Under the pieces are notes generated by a model, which saw only the letters and a list, made by a program, of their open reading frames with translations, was not told the DNA's origin and ran no database searches. From an uncultured Lentisphaeria bacterium (GTDB lineage Bacteria > Verrucomicrobiota > Lentisphaeria > Victivallales > Victivallaceae): a DNA stretch of 32,983 nucleotides. Numbering within the stretch: the first letter of the stretch is position 1; each line of letters starts with the position of its first letter. A program made the position numbers and the translations under genes. The stretch spans positions 1 to 32,983 of the forward strand of contig CASFVA010000023.1 of the NCBI GenBank assembly GCA_949298075.1, in the 5' to 3' direction. Positions 23,119-30,376 of this stretch are shown here, one piece after another.

Positions 23119-23709
23119 TCAAATTCTGCCGGCGAACGCACACTGCGGCCCGGAAACCTCAGCCAGGCGCCGGATGAGTCCGGCCGTCTTCCGGTTGTCA
23201 GCAGGGTTATATTCCGGGGTCAGCCATACCGGCGGCTTTACTACGGTGTACTTGAAATGCTTGATCTGTTGCGATTTCCACCGGTAATACTGCCGATACT
23301 CGGACACGATGTCACCGGCGGCGGGAGTGAAGCCGGAAAACATCCGGTGAAACGTTTCCAGCTTCCAGTCGTCCCACTGGCCTGTAATGATGTTGGCAGC
23401 CGCCATTGAAGTCATGTAGCGGCGGGCATATTCCGAATATTTATGGCAATGCCCATGCCTTAACTTGAATTGATGACAAAGCCGCGGAAACAGATCAAGC
23501 ACCCAGCCGATGTTGTTAGGAGTCAACGCCCTGACAACCGGATGATTGACATTCTGCGGTCGCGGCATCCACTCCTGGCGTTCCAATCCGGAGTTGATCC
23601 AGTACGCAGTTAAAATCTGCGCCGTTTCAAGGATCTGTTTGCGGATGTGGCAATCGGCCAGCGCTTCAGCCGCGCTGCCGGGATTTTCGTCAATTATAAA
23701 CAGTTGCAT
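23119..23709 (-). CDS. Phage-type conserved hypothetical protein
   Basis: A 196-residue protein. Its opening QLFIIDENPGSAAEALADCHIRKQ, followed by LETAQIL, resembles a family I recall from phage genomes with the pattern I-F-x-LD-x-DP, a DKH and ETAQ-L helix. The rest is helical, rich in Trp, His and Tyr (GHCHKYSEYARRYMTSM, WKLETFHRMF). Function is not known to me. Two ATGs are adjacent; the second (23709) has AGG six nt upstream and is preferred. No phage genes surround it, so it is an orphan, maybe a remnant of transfer or a domesticated gene. Confidence 0.72.
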   Translation of the reverse strand: MQLFIIDENPGSAAEALADCHIRKQILETAQILTAYWINSGLERQEWMPRPQNVNHPVVRALTPNNIGWVLDLFPRLCHQFKLRHGHCHKYSEYARRYMTSMAAANIITGQWDDWKLETFHRMFSGFTPAAGDIVSEYRQYYRWKSQQIKHFKYTVVKPPVWLTPEYNPADNRKTAGLIRRLAEVSGPQCAFAGRI

Positions 23710-23726
23710 CATCCACCTGCGGTATT

Positions 23727-23754
23727 TTTATAACACGTTCTGCGGCTTAGGCAA
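23727..23754 (-). promoter_or_regulatory. Possible promoter of the phage-type gene
   Basis: On the minus strand TTGCCT (23754-23749), a 16-bp spacer and TATAAA (23732-23727). The predicted start leaves a 5' leader of only about 10 nt. Confidence 0.4.
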
Positions 23755-24061
23755 TCAGCCGTCTCCGTTTTCGCCGCCGGAAACCTTCATACGGAGCCGT
23801 CAACCTTTTTCCGGCGCCCGGTTTTCAATGTTCCCGAACCCACTCCGATGGCGGCACTGCCATTCTCAGCCAGCCCCCGCGACCGCAAATGCCGTGAGCT
23901 CACCACCGACATGACGCCGGGGTCAACTCAAGCTCCGACTTCCTCTTCATCCCGGCCGGACTGCCAGAATGGCCGGGTGCAAGCAGCCATTCCGGCCATT
24001 CCCGGCCCGGAATTCAGCTGCCGTACCGGCTCCGCACTGCGGCGACTCCGGTTCGGACAAT
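23755..24061. other. Gene-free stretch
   Basis: About 300 bp of GC-rich sequence with no supported gene, repeat or RNA. Short open frames on both strands have proline/serine-rich composition without ribosome sites. Confidence 0.5.
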
Positions 24062-24096
24062 AAAAAACGCCGCACCCGGCACCGGGAGCGGCGTTT
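24062..24096 (-). terminator. Intrinsic terminator of the small basic protein gene
   Basis: AAACGCCGC (24065-24073) pairs with GCGGCGTTT (24088-24096), 9 bp, with an inner CCCGG/CCGGG 5-bp stem. On the minus strand it is followed by TTTTTT (24067-24062). Confidence 0.85.
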
Positions 24097-24119
24097 GATT
24101 CACCAATCTCAAACCGTCA

Positions 24120-24275
24120 TTAAATTTCCGTCGGCTTGGTCTTGGGCAGACCGAGGTATTTATCCTCGGGAATGCGGCCCTCGGCGCGCAGCACATCAAT
24201 GCGCTCATAACGCTTCATGACATTGCGGATTTTGCGGATCTTGCCGCCGACACGGAGACTCGGATGCTGGGACAT
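24120..24275 (-). CDS. Small basic protein of the Chlamydiae/Verrucomicrobia (PVC) family
   Basis: A 51-residue basic protein, too short for most ORF cutoffs. It opens MSQHPSLRVGGK, continues IRNVMKRYERIDVL and ends LGLPKTKPTEI. This agrees with the small basic protein family described for Chlamydiae, Verrucomicrobia and related phyla (opening MS-HPS, core N-V-KR-ER, end GLPK), thought to be ribosome-linked. GAGG lies 7 nt before the ATG, a promoter is at 24339-24366 and a terminator follows directly, so it is a complete single-gene unit. It is the strongest lineage clue in the window. Confidence 0.88.
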   Translation of the reverse strand: MSQHPSLRVGGKIRKIRNVMKRYERIDVLRAEGRIPEDKYLGLPKTKPTEI

Positions 24276-24338
24276 GTTCTTACCTCATATATTTAAAATC
24301 ATTTTAAACCAGTGAAATGAACCGGCGCATGAATTATT

Positions 24339-24366
24339 AATATAATGCGTAAACCGGTTTTGTCAA
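24339..24366 (-). promoter_or_regulatory. Promoter of the small basic protein gene
   Basis: On the minus strand TTGACA (24366-24361), a 16-bp spacer and TATATT (24344-24339). It lies between the rdgB stop and the small gene, giving a 5' leader of about 57 nt. Confidence 0.7.
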
Positions 24367-24374
24367 GCCGTTTT

Positions 24375-24977
24375 TCAGTTAAAATCGTCATCAAGCACCG
24401 ACATTTCGTCCTCGATGAACTCCACCGCCTTGCGATAAGCGGCCGCCCGGTGGCTGATCCGGTTTTTCTCCTCCTGGGAAAGCTCGCCGAAACTGCGGTC
24501 ACAGCCATCGGGCAGAAATACCGGATCGTATCCGAAGCCACCTTCTCCGCGGGGACAGTCAAGAATTACTCCGCGAATTTCCCCTTCGAAAGTCTCAATT
24601 ACTTCTCCGTTGATGGCCAGGGCGATGGCGCAGACGAACCGGGCACGCCGATTTTCCACTCCGTCGAGCTCCTTCAGCAGTTTGGCAATCCGTTCGGCAT
24701 CGGTGGGGGCGTAACGCGATGAGTGAATTCCCGGGCGGCCGCCCAGCGCCTCCACCTCCAGTCCGGAATCGTCCGCAAACGCCGGCAGATCGCAGTATTT
24801 GCAGGCCGCCAGAGCCTTGATGGCGGCATTTTCAGCAAACGTGGAGCCGGTCTCCTCGACGCCGGGAAAACCGGGAAAATCCGCAAGCGACAACAGTTCA
24901 ACTTTTTCCCCGGCAAGCAGCTGCCGGTATTCCTCGACCTTATGAGCATTGGCGGTGGCGACCACGATCTGGGGCAT
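24375..24977 (-). CDS. rdgB: XTP/dITP pyrophosphatase (HAM1 family)
   Basis: A 200-residue enzyme that removes non-canonical purine triphosphates such as dITP and XTP. Motifs are ATANAHKVEEY (7-17), GSTFAENAAIKA, the catalytic ADDSGLEVEALGGRPG, FGYDPVF and the C-terminal SHRAAA. GAGG lies 7 nt before the ATG. It diverges from tilS across 91 bp. Full length, nothing missing. Confidence 0.95.
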   Translation of the reverse strand: MPQIVVATANAHKVEEYRQLLAGEKVELLSLADFPGFPGVEETGSTFAENAAIKALAACKYCDLPAFADDSGLEVEALGGRPGIHSSRYAPTDAERIAKLLKELDGVENRRARFVCAIALAINGEVIETFEGEIRGVILDCPRGEGGFGYDPVFLPDGCDRSFGELSQEEKNRISHRAAAYRKAVEFIEDEMSVLDDDFN

Positions 24978-25013
24978 ACAAGACCTCGACTTATCACTAT
25001 TTGAAAACTACTG

Positions 25014-25042
25014 CTGGCAAAAACCGCAGACGGTTTTATATT
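25014..25042 (+). promoter_or_regulatory. Promoter of tilS
   Basis: CTGGCA (25014-25019), a 17-bp spacer and TATATT (25037-25042), 27 bp before the ATG. Confidence 0.5.
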
Positions 25043-25068
25043 ATAAGGCGTAAAGACGAGGATTTCAA

Positions 25069-26406
25069 ATGAATCTCGAAGTTTGCCGCGCAATTTTTTC
25101 CGAGTCAGGCGCCCGGCGTCTTCTGGTCGGTTTTTCAGGAGGGGCGGACAGTACGGCGGCCCTGCTGGTTGCCCGGGACTGGTGTCACAGCTCCGGGGCC
25201 GAACTCACCGCCGTTCATTTCAACCACGGTCTGCGGGGAACTGAGTCCGATGGAGAGGCGGAGGCGGCCGCCCGGTTCGCCGCCCGGCTCGGGGTGGACT
25301 TCCGCCTGATCGGTCTGCGCATTCCGGACTCCGGAAATCTGGAGGACGCCGCCCGCCGGTGCCGGCTGGCCGAATGGCGGCGTCTGGCAGAGAACCATCC
25401 CGATACGGCGGTAGTGCTGGGACATCACGCCGACGACCGGGCGGAAAATTTATTGCTGCGCCTGTCCCGGGGCGGCAACGCCTCCGGACTGACGTCCCTG
25501 CGGGCCATTACCCGGTTGAACGGAGTGCGGTTTCTGCGTCCGCTTCTGAGTTTCAGCCGGATGGAAATCGAAGCGTTTCTCAGAACAGCCGGCATCACCG
25601 GCTGGGCGGAGGATTCGAGCAATCATGACGATAAATTTCGCCGCAACTGGCTGCGCAATCAGCTTCTGCCGGAGTTTTACCGGCGTTTCCCCGGCGGACG
25701 CTCCGGAGTGCAGCACGCCCTGGATGCGCTGGAAACAGATGCGGCCTTCATCGAATCCGCCGCCGCTGATTACTGGAGTGCCGAGCACAGCCGCCGCCTG
25801 AATTTCTGGCGGCAGGCCCCCCCCGCCCTGCTTCCCCGGCTGCTCCGCCGGGCGCTGTATGAATTTTACGGTGACGACAGGACAGTTTCCGCCGCCATCC
25901 TGAAGCGGTTCCGCCTTGCCCTGACCGCTGCCGGCGATGGCGAAATCCACCGGCTGCCGGTCGGCGGCGGCCGGTTTATTGTCGTGCAGAAAAACCGGCT
26001 GGCTCCTGAGGCCTCCGTTCCTCCGCCGGCCTCCTGGCATTGGCGCCTGACCCCCCGGCTGGAGTGGGGAGACTGGCAGCTGGAACAAGTTTCCGCCGCC
26101 GCCGCCCCCCCGCTGCACCGGCTGCCGCCGAATTTTGCGGCGTTCAATCCGGACGCACTGCCGGATGAACTGCTGATCCGGGCGCCGCAGCCGGGCGACC
26201 GGATGATTCCGTTCGGTCGGAAAAATCCGGTCAAGCTCAAAAAACTCCGGGTGGCCCGCGGTCTGCCGTCCATTCCGGTGCTGCCGGTGGTTGCCGGCCC
26301 GGAGAATGAACTTTACTGGGCGCCGCGTATCCGGCACAGCAACCTGGCAGCCCTGCCGAAACAATACGAAAACGTCGTATTTTTTCAAATCAGACCCCTG
26401 AAATAA
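25069..26406 (+). CDS. tilS: tRNA(Ile)-lysidine synthase
   Basis: A 445-residue enzyme that converts C34 of the AUA-reading tRNA-Ile to lysidine with ATP and lysine. The N-terminal N-type PP-loop is [13 protein letters not shown] (around 24-34), followed by HFNHGLRG and [17 protein letters not shown]. The C-terminal TilS domain shows [25 protein letters not shown] and [11 protein letters not shown]. Short forms lack this second domain; here it is present. The start has GAGGATTTCAA upstream. An essential gene in most bacteria. Confidence 0.94.
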   Translation: MNLEVCRAIFSESGARRLLVGFSGGADSTAALLVARDWCHSSGAELTAVHFNHGLRGTESDGEAEAAARFAARLGVDFRLIGLRIPDSGNLEDAARRCRLAEWRRLAENHPDTAVVLGHHADDRAENLLLRLSRGGNASGLTSLRAITRLNGVRFLRPLLSFSRMEIEAFLRTAGITGWAEDSSNHDDKFRRNWLRNQLLPEFYRRFPGGRSGVQHALDALETDAAFIESAAADYWSAEHSRRLNFWRQAPPALLPRLLRRALYEFYGDDRTVSAAILKRFRLALTAAGDGEIHRLPVGGGRFIVVQKNRLAPEASVPPPASWHWRLTPRLEWGDWQLEQVSAAAAPPLHRLPPNFAAFNPDALPDELLIRAPQPGDRMIPFGRKNPVKLKKLRVARGLPSIPVLPVVAGPENELYWAPRIRHSNLAALPKQYENVVFFQIRPLK

Positions 26407-26430
26407 CCTCCGCTCAGAAGCGGCGCGAAC

Positions 26431-26459
26431 TTGCAAAATCCTGCGCCGTGTGTTATGCT
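26431..26459 (+). promoter_or_regulatory. Promoter of the nagB-like/deacetylase pair
   Basis: TTGCAA (26431-26436), a 17-bp spacer and TATGCT (26454-26459), 44 bp before the ATG. Confidence 0.5.
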
Positions 26460-26503
26460 GTATCCGGCAACCGGAATTCAACAAACCAAAGGAGCCTGAA
26501 AAC

Positions 26504-27433
26504 ATGCGTACTCTTTCCAAAATCGCACCGGACTGGTGGGATTACACCACTCTCGACCGTTCCATCCTTGACGAGGCGGCCAAAATCACGATTGACAACC
26601 TTAAAAGTTTTGAACGTCCCGGCTTCAAAATCAACATCTTCAACACCATCGAGGAGTTTTACTGCGCCGAGGCGCTCGAATACATCCGCTGCTGGCAGCG
26701 TGCGACAGCCGACCGTCCCTGCGGGATCTGCGGTCCGATCGGTCCCACCGAACAGCTGCCGCTGGTCGCCCGGATCGTCAATGAAATCGGACTCAGTTTG
26801 AAGCATGCCCATTTCTGGGGAATGGACGAATGGGTGCTGGACAACGGACAGCCCGCCGGCATGGATTTTCCGCTCGGATTCGCCAAGGCCGACTGGGATC
26901 TCTGTTTCTCCAGAATCCGCCCCGAGTTGCGCATGCCCCGGGAAAATCTGCATTTCCCCAGTGACGGCATCGATGCTTACGCCGCTTCGTTCGATCAGGC
27001 CAAATGTCTGATCATGCAGGGCGGTCAGGGCGAAACCAAGCACTGGGCATTCAACGACCCGGTGCGCCGGACTGGCAAATATCAGGACGCGCCGCCAACT
27101 CCGGAAGAATACCGCCAGCTTTCGACCCGGCAGGTTGAGCTGCATCCGATCACGCTGATTCAGAATGCCCGGACCTCCGGAGGCGGTACCGTGCAGAATG
27201 TTCCTTCGGCCGCGCTGACGGTGGGGCCGCGTCAAACCTGGCAGTGCGACCGGGTGTCGATCTGGCATCCCGGTCATCACGACAATCCTTTCGGCATGCG
27301 GCTTTCCACCTATATGATCAGCCGCCGTCTGCCTGACAGTGCAGTGCCGATGTCGCTGCTGGCCGACCACGACGACGTGGTGTTCAACTTCTACGGTCCG
27401 GGCTTCGGAGTCTGCGACGTTGAAATGCATTAA
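26504..27433 (+). CDS. NagB-like protein (glucosamine-6-phosphate deaminase superfamily) with altered active site
   Basis: A 309-residue protein of the NagB/6-phosphogluconolactonase superfamily. The phosphate-binding GPIGPTE (77-83) and the GMDEWV strand (106-111, Asp108 matching the catalytic base Asp72 of E. coli NagB) are present. The other motif, GVDGHIAFNEP in NagB, reads [11 protein letters not shown] (176-186): the His is kept (H180), but Asp141 becomes Thr178 and Glu148 becomes Asp185. So ordinary ring-opening deaminase chemistry is doubtful, and it may use another substrate. The C-terminal end is longer than in NagB (266 residues). AAAGGAG 9 nt before ATG 26504 decides the start. 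It pairs with a deacetylase 16 bp downstream. Confidence 0.82.
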   Translation: MRTLSKIAPDWWDYTTLDRSILDEAAKITIDNLKSFERPGFKINIFNTIEEFYCAEALEYIRCWQRATADRPCGICGPIGPTEQLPLVARIVNEIGLSLKHAHFWGMDEWVLDNGQPAGMDFPLGFAKADWDLCFSRIRPELRMPRENLHFPSDGIDAYAASFDQAKCLIMQGGQGETKHWAFNDPVRRTGKYQDAPPTPEEYRQLSTRQVELHPITLIQNARTSGGGTVQNVPSAALTVGPRQTWQCDRVSIWHPGHHDNPFGMRLSTYMISRRLPDSAVPMSLLADHDDVVFNFYGPGFGVCDVEMH

Positions 27434-27449
27434 CCCGAGGATCAGCACC

Positions 27450-28220
27450 ATGACTACGGCAAAACGCAAGACCGCGCTGGCGGTGGCAAGTCATCCCGAT
27501 GACATTGAATTCATGATGGCCGGCACACTGCTCCGGCTTCAGGATCTCGGTTACGAAATTCATTATCAGACTGTCGCCAACGGTTCCCTGGGCACCGACA
27601 AATACGATCGGGACACCATCGTCGCCATGCGCCGCGCCGAGGCTATGGAATCCGCCGCGCTGGTCGGGGCGGTTTATCACGAAAGCCTCTGTGACGATCT
27701 TGAAGTTTTCTACAATTACGAACTTCTGGCCCGGGTGGTCGAGGTCATGCGCGAAGTCGAACCCGAAATCGTGCTGACCCACGGACCCTATGACTACATG
27801 GAAGACCACGTCAATGCCGGACGGCTTGCGGTGTCCGCAGCATTCTGCCGGGGAATGACCAACTTCAAGTGCCGTCCCGGCTTCAAGGCGACCGGACAGA
27901 ACGTCGCGGTTTACCACTCACTGCCGCTGAGCCTCAAGGATCAGCTTAACAAACCGGTGATTCCCGACGTTTTCGTCGACATCGGGGACAAAATTCAAAT
28001 CAAGCGCGCCATGCTCAACTGCCATCGCTCGCAAAAGGAGTGGCTGGATGCCACCCAGGGGCTCGACGCCTATCTGGACGACATGCAGCGCCGCTGCGAG
28101 GCCGTCGGCCGGCTATCGGGATTCTGCGCCCTGGCCGAGGGCTGGATCCGGCACAACCCCATCGGATTCTGTCCGGAGGAGTTTGATCCGTTGAAAGTGA
28201 TTGCCCGGCCGGCCCAATAA
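27450..28220 (+). CDS. PIG-L/LmbE-family N-acetylglucosaminide deacetylase
   Basis: A 256-residue zinc hydrolase. The metal motif is SHPDDIEF (H15, D17, D18) and the second histidine lies in EDHVNAGRLA (near residue 113). The family removes N-acetyl groups from GlcNAc or related sugars in compounds such as GlcNAc-PI, mycothiol, bacillithiol or free amino sugars. Directly after a NagB-like gene, deacetylation of an acetylated amino sugar before an aldose/ketose step is the likely pathway (inference). No signal peptide, so it should act in the cytosol. A strong terminator follows, closing a two-gene operon. Confidence 0.9.
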   Translation: MTTAKRKTALAVASHPDDIEFMMAGTLLRLQDLGYEIHYQTVANGSLGTDKYDRDTIVAMRRAEAMESAALVGAVYHESLCDDLEVFYNYELLARVVEVMREVEPEIVLTHGPYDYMEDHVNAGRLAVSAAFCRGMTNFKCRPGFKATGQNVAVYHSLPLSLKDQLNKPVIPDVFVDIGDKIQIKRAMLNCHRSQKEWLDATQGLDAYLDDMQRRCEAVGRLSGFCALAEGWIRHNPIGFCPEEFDPLKVIARPAQ

Positions 28221-28238
28221 ATCCGCCGTTGTCTTTCC

Positions 28239-28275
28239 GGCGCCGGAGAAGTGAATTTCTCCGGCGCCATTTTTT
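28239..28275 (+). terminator. Intrinsic terminator of the nagB-like/deacetylase operon
   Basis: A 12-bp stem (28239-28250 with 28257-28268: GGCGCCGGAGAA and its complement) with a loop of about 6 nt, followed by A and T6 (28270-28275). It lies 18 bp after the stop. Confidence 0.92.
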
Positions 28276-28366
28276 GTGCCCGGCAGTCCGGCTCTTCCGG
28301 CCGGCAGACCGGGCCAGTAATCCCGGGCGGGATCGGATGGTCCGGTGATTTTGGCAGAAATTGAAA

Positions 28367-28500
28367 ATTAATACTAACTTTACATCGCAATTAAATCGAT
28401 TTATCAGTCTGTATAATTACGCTATTACAAACAAGTTAAAAAATTATATAACAAAAATTAATATTTTTATAAATTTTTAATTGATTTTTTATTCCGCCAC
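28367..28500. other. A+T-rich island before the arginine module
   Basis: About 130 bp of sequence dominated by A and T, in a window otherwise rich in G+C. It contains long A and T runs and a TATAAT at 28412. It ends in the promoter at 28481-28508. It could be an UP-element/curved-DNA region or the binding area of a silencer. No gene is in 28221-28721; this island, the terminator before it, and the structured leader after it fill the space. Confidence 0.7.
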
Positions 28501-28508
28501 ATTACATT
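28481..28508 (+). promoter_or_regulatory. Promoter of the leader ORF-antiporter-arginine decarboxylase operon
   Basis: TTGATT (28481-28486), a 16-bp spacer and TACATT (28503-28508), at the border between A+T-rich and G+C-rich DNA. The predicted leader from about 28515 to the antiporter is some 340 nt long. Confidence 0.45.
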
Positions 28509-28612
28509 GAGTGTGTAAACTGAAATTGCGTGGATGGAGCCTGAATTGCGGCAGACCTGGTAACGCCGTTCAGACTGACAGAACCAAATCCCGTTCCTGT
28601 GGAGCAAGTGAG

Positions 28613-28646
28613 GAGGCTCCGCGGTTCGGGTCCGGAACGGAGCCTC
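28613..28646 (+). other. Hairpin in the 5' leader of the arginine operon
   Basis: GAGGCTCCG (28613-28621) pairs perfectly with CGGAGCCTC (28638-28646), and TTC/GAA inside can extend it. No T run follows, so it is not a simple terminator. It lies about 100 nt after the predicted promoter and 75 nt before the leader ORF. It may be part of a sensing leader RNA; I do not recognise a known riboswitch. Confidence 0.5.
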
Positions 28647-28721
28647 AGGACGGCCGCCGCTTCGCTTCCGGAAACCGGCCCGGACATAGTTCATGCTGTC
28701 ATCAACACTGAGAGGAGAATC

Positions 28722-28793
28722 ATGAAAAACGTTCCGTCCTTCAGCCCCTCCTCCGGACAATCCATGCGTTACCAATGGTGCTACAGCAGCTGA
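28722..28793 (+). CDS. Candidate leader peptide (23 aa) of the arginine operon
   Basis: A 23-codon ORF that begins MKNVPSF and ends YQWCYSS. AGAGGAGAA (a very strong ribosome site) lies 3-9 nt before its ATG, better than that of the antiporter itself. Its stop TGA overlaps an ATG (TGATG at 28791-28795) in frame with the antiporter gene. It has one Arg codon and is rich in Ser and aromatic residues near its end. It is not similar to SpeFL of enteric bacteria, though it sits in the same kind of place, ahead of a basic-amino-acid decarboxylase operon. It may stall ribosomes or couple translation (inference). Confidence 0.6.
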   Translation: MKNVPSFSPSSGQSMRYQWCYSS

Positions 28794-28855
28794 TGGGTGC
28801 GGTCGTCAGCGCAAGATCAACTCTCGGCAATTACCCACTATCACTGAGGTCAATC

Positions 28856-30331
28856 ATGTCCAATGACAATAAAAAGCTTGGAGTAACCGCCCTCGCCGCC
28901 CTGGTCGTCAGTGCAATGGTCGGCGGAGGCATTTTCAGCCTCCCCCAGAATATGGCCCAGGGTGCCGCCGCCGGAGCCGTTATCATCGCCTGGGTGATTA
29001 CCGGCATCGGCATATTCTTCATCGCCAATACCTTCCGGGTGCTTTCAGCCGCAAGACCCGATGCCACCGCCGGAATTTACGCCTACGCCCGGCTCGAATT
29101 CGGGCGTTTCGCCGGATTCCAGATGGCCTGGGCCTACTGGCTCTGCAACATCTTCGGCAACGTCGGTTACGCCGTGCTCCTGATGGACGCCCTCAATTAC
29201 TTCTTCCCCGGTACTTTCACCGGAGGCAACAACCTGTGGTCCATCCTCGGCGGCTCCATCGTCATCTGGACCATGAACTTCGCGGTGCTGCGCGGCACCC
29301 AGCAGGCGGCCTCCATCAACACTATCGGAACCATCTGCAAGCTGCTGCCGCTGGCATTATTTATTGTAATCATGCTCTTTGTGTTCCGCTGGAGCGTATT
29401 TAAGCTGGATCTGTCCGGAGAACAAACCATTCCGGCCCTCGGGATCAAACCCCTCGGAGACATGCTCGGTCAGGTCAAATCCACCATGCTGGTGACACTT
29501 TGGGCTTTCATCGGCATTGAAGGTGCAGTTGTCGTTTCCGGCCGCGCCCGCAGTCAGGCCGACGTGGGAAAAGCCACTCTGATCGGGTTCCTCGCCTGCA
29601 TGGTCATCTATTTTCTGTTGTCCGTGCTGCCGTTCGGATACCACCATCAGCCTCAGCTGGCCGCCCTGGCCAATCCCTCCACCGCGCCGCTGCTTCAGGA
29701 AGCAGTACACGGTTCCTGGGGCGGCGACATCATGAATCTCGGGGTCATCATCGCATTGCTGACCAGCTGGCTGGCTTTCACCATCATGATCGCGCAGATA
29801 CCTTATGCCGCCGCACTGGACGGCAACTTCCCGCGGATTTTCACTGCGGAAAACCGCAATGGTGCCCCCAGCGTCTCACTATGGGTAACCAGCTCCATTA
29901 TGCAGCTGGCGTTGCTGCTGGTCTATTTCGCCGGCAACGCCTGGAATACCATGCTTTCGATAACGTCGGTCATGATTCTGCCACCTTATCTGGCCTGCAC
30001 TCTTTTCCTTTGGAAAATCTGCGCCACCAGACAATACCCGGACGGTTTGCCGGTGGGACGCGGCTTCGCGCTGGTCTGCGGCATCGCCGGTTCCATTTAC
30101 GCCCTCTGGATGATCTACGCGGCCGGCCTGACCTACCTGATGATGGCATTCTGCTTTCTGGCGCTGGGCATCCCGATGTACGTCTGGTCGCGTCGAGACA
30201 GCCTGAAAGCCGCTGATGTCAACGCCGATCGCCGCTATTTCACCGTACCGGAAGCCATCGGCGCAATGCTGATCGTCATCGTCGCCATCGCCGCCATCAT
30301 TGCCTTTGCAACCGGAAAGCTGAAGCTGTAA
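28856..30331 (+). CDS. Arginine antiporter, APC superfamily (ArcD/AaxC type)
   Basis: A 491-residue inner-membrane transporter with about 12-13 hydrophobic segments. The unwound first helix shows VVSAMVGGGIFSLPQN, and TM6 shows TLWAFIGIEGAVVVSGRARS, as in the arginine/ornithine (ArcD, YdgI) and chlamydial arginine/agmatine (AaxC) exchangers; AdiC is shorter (445). With an arginine decarboxylase next, arginine-in/agmatine-out exchange is the likely role. ATG 28856 has GAGG 7 nt upstream and starts the conserved NDNKKLGVTALAAL; an in-frame ATG at 28793 would add 21 residues and overlaps the leader ORF stop. Confidence 0.92.
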   Translation: MSNDNKKLGVTALAALVVSAMVGGGIFSLPQNMAQGAAAGAVIIAWVITGIGIFFIANTFRVLSAARPDATAGIYAYARLEFGRFAGFQMAWAYWLCNIFGNVGYAVLLMDALNYFFPGTFTGGNNLWSILGGSIVIWTMNFAVLRGTQQAASINTIGTICKLLPLALFIVIMLFVFRWSVFKLDLSGEQTIPALGIKPLGDMLGQVKSTMLVTLWAFIGIEGAVVVSGRARSQADVGKATLIGFLACMVIYFLLSVLPFGYHHQPQLAALANPSTAPLLQEAVHGSWGGDIMNLGVIIALLTSWLAFTIMIAQIPYAAALDGNFPRIFTAENRNGAPSVSLWVTSSIMQLALLLVYFAGNAWNTMLSITSVMILPPYLACTLFLWKICATRQYPDGLPVGRGFALVCGIAGSIYALWMIYAAGLTYLMMAFCFLALGIPMYVWSRRDSLKAADVNADRRYFTVPEAIGAMLIVIVAIAAIIAFATGKLKL

Positions 30332-30376
30332 TCTGTCAAAACCGCAGTTTTTAACTCAACCGAAGGAGAAGTCATC

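Noticed and set aside
23755..24061. Small plus-strand frames (for example 23848-24063)
   Set aside because: Pro/Ser-rich, no ribosome site, no homology recognised; they lie in a stretch that looks non-coding.
25450..27469. Minus-strand frames of 356 and 338 residues opposite tilS and the nagB-like gene
   Set aside because: Clear shadows of conserved plus-strand genes, rich in Arg, Gly and Pro without motifs.
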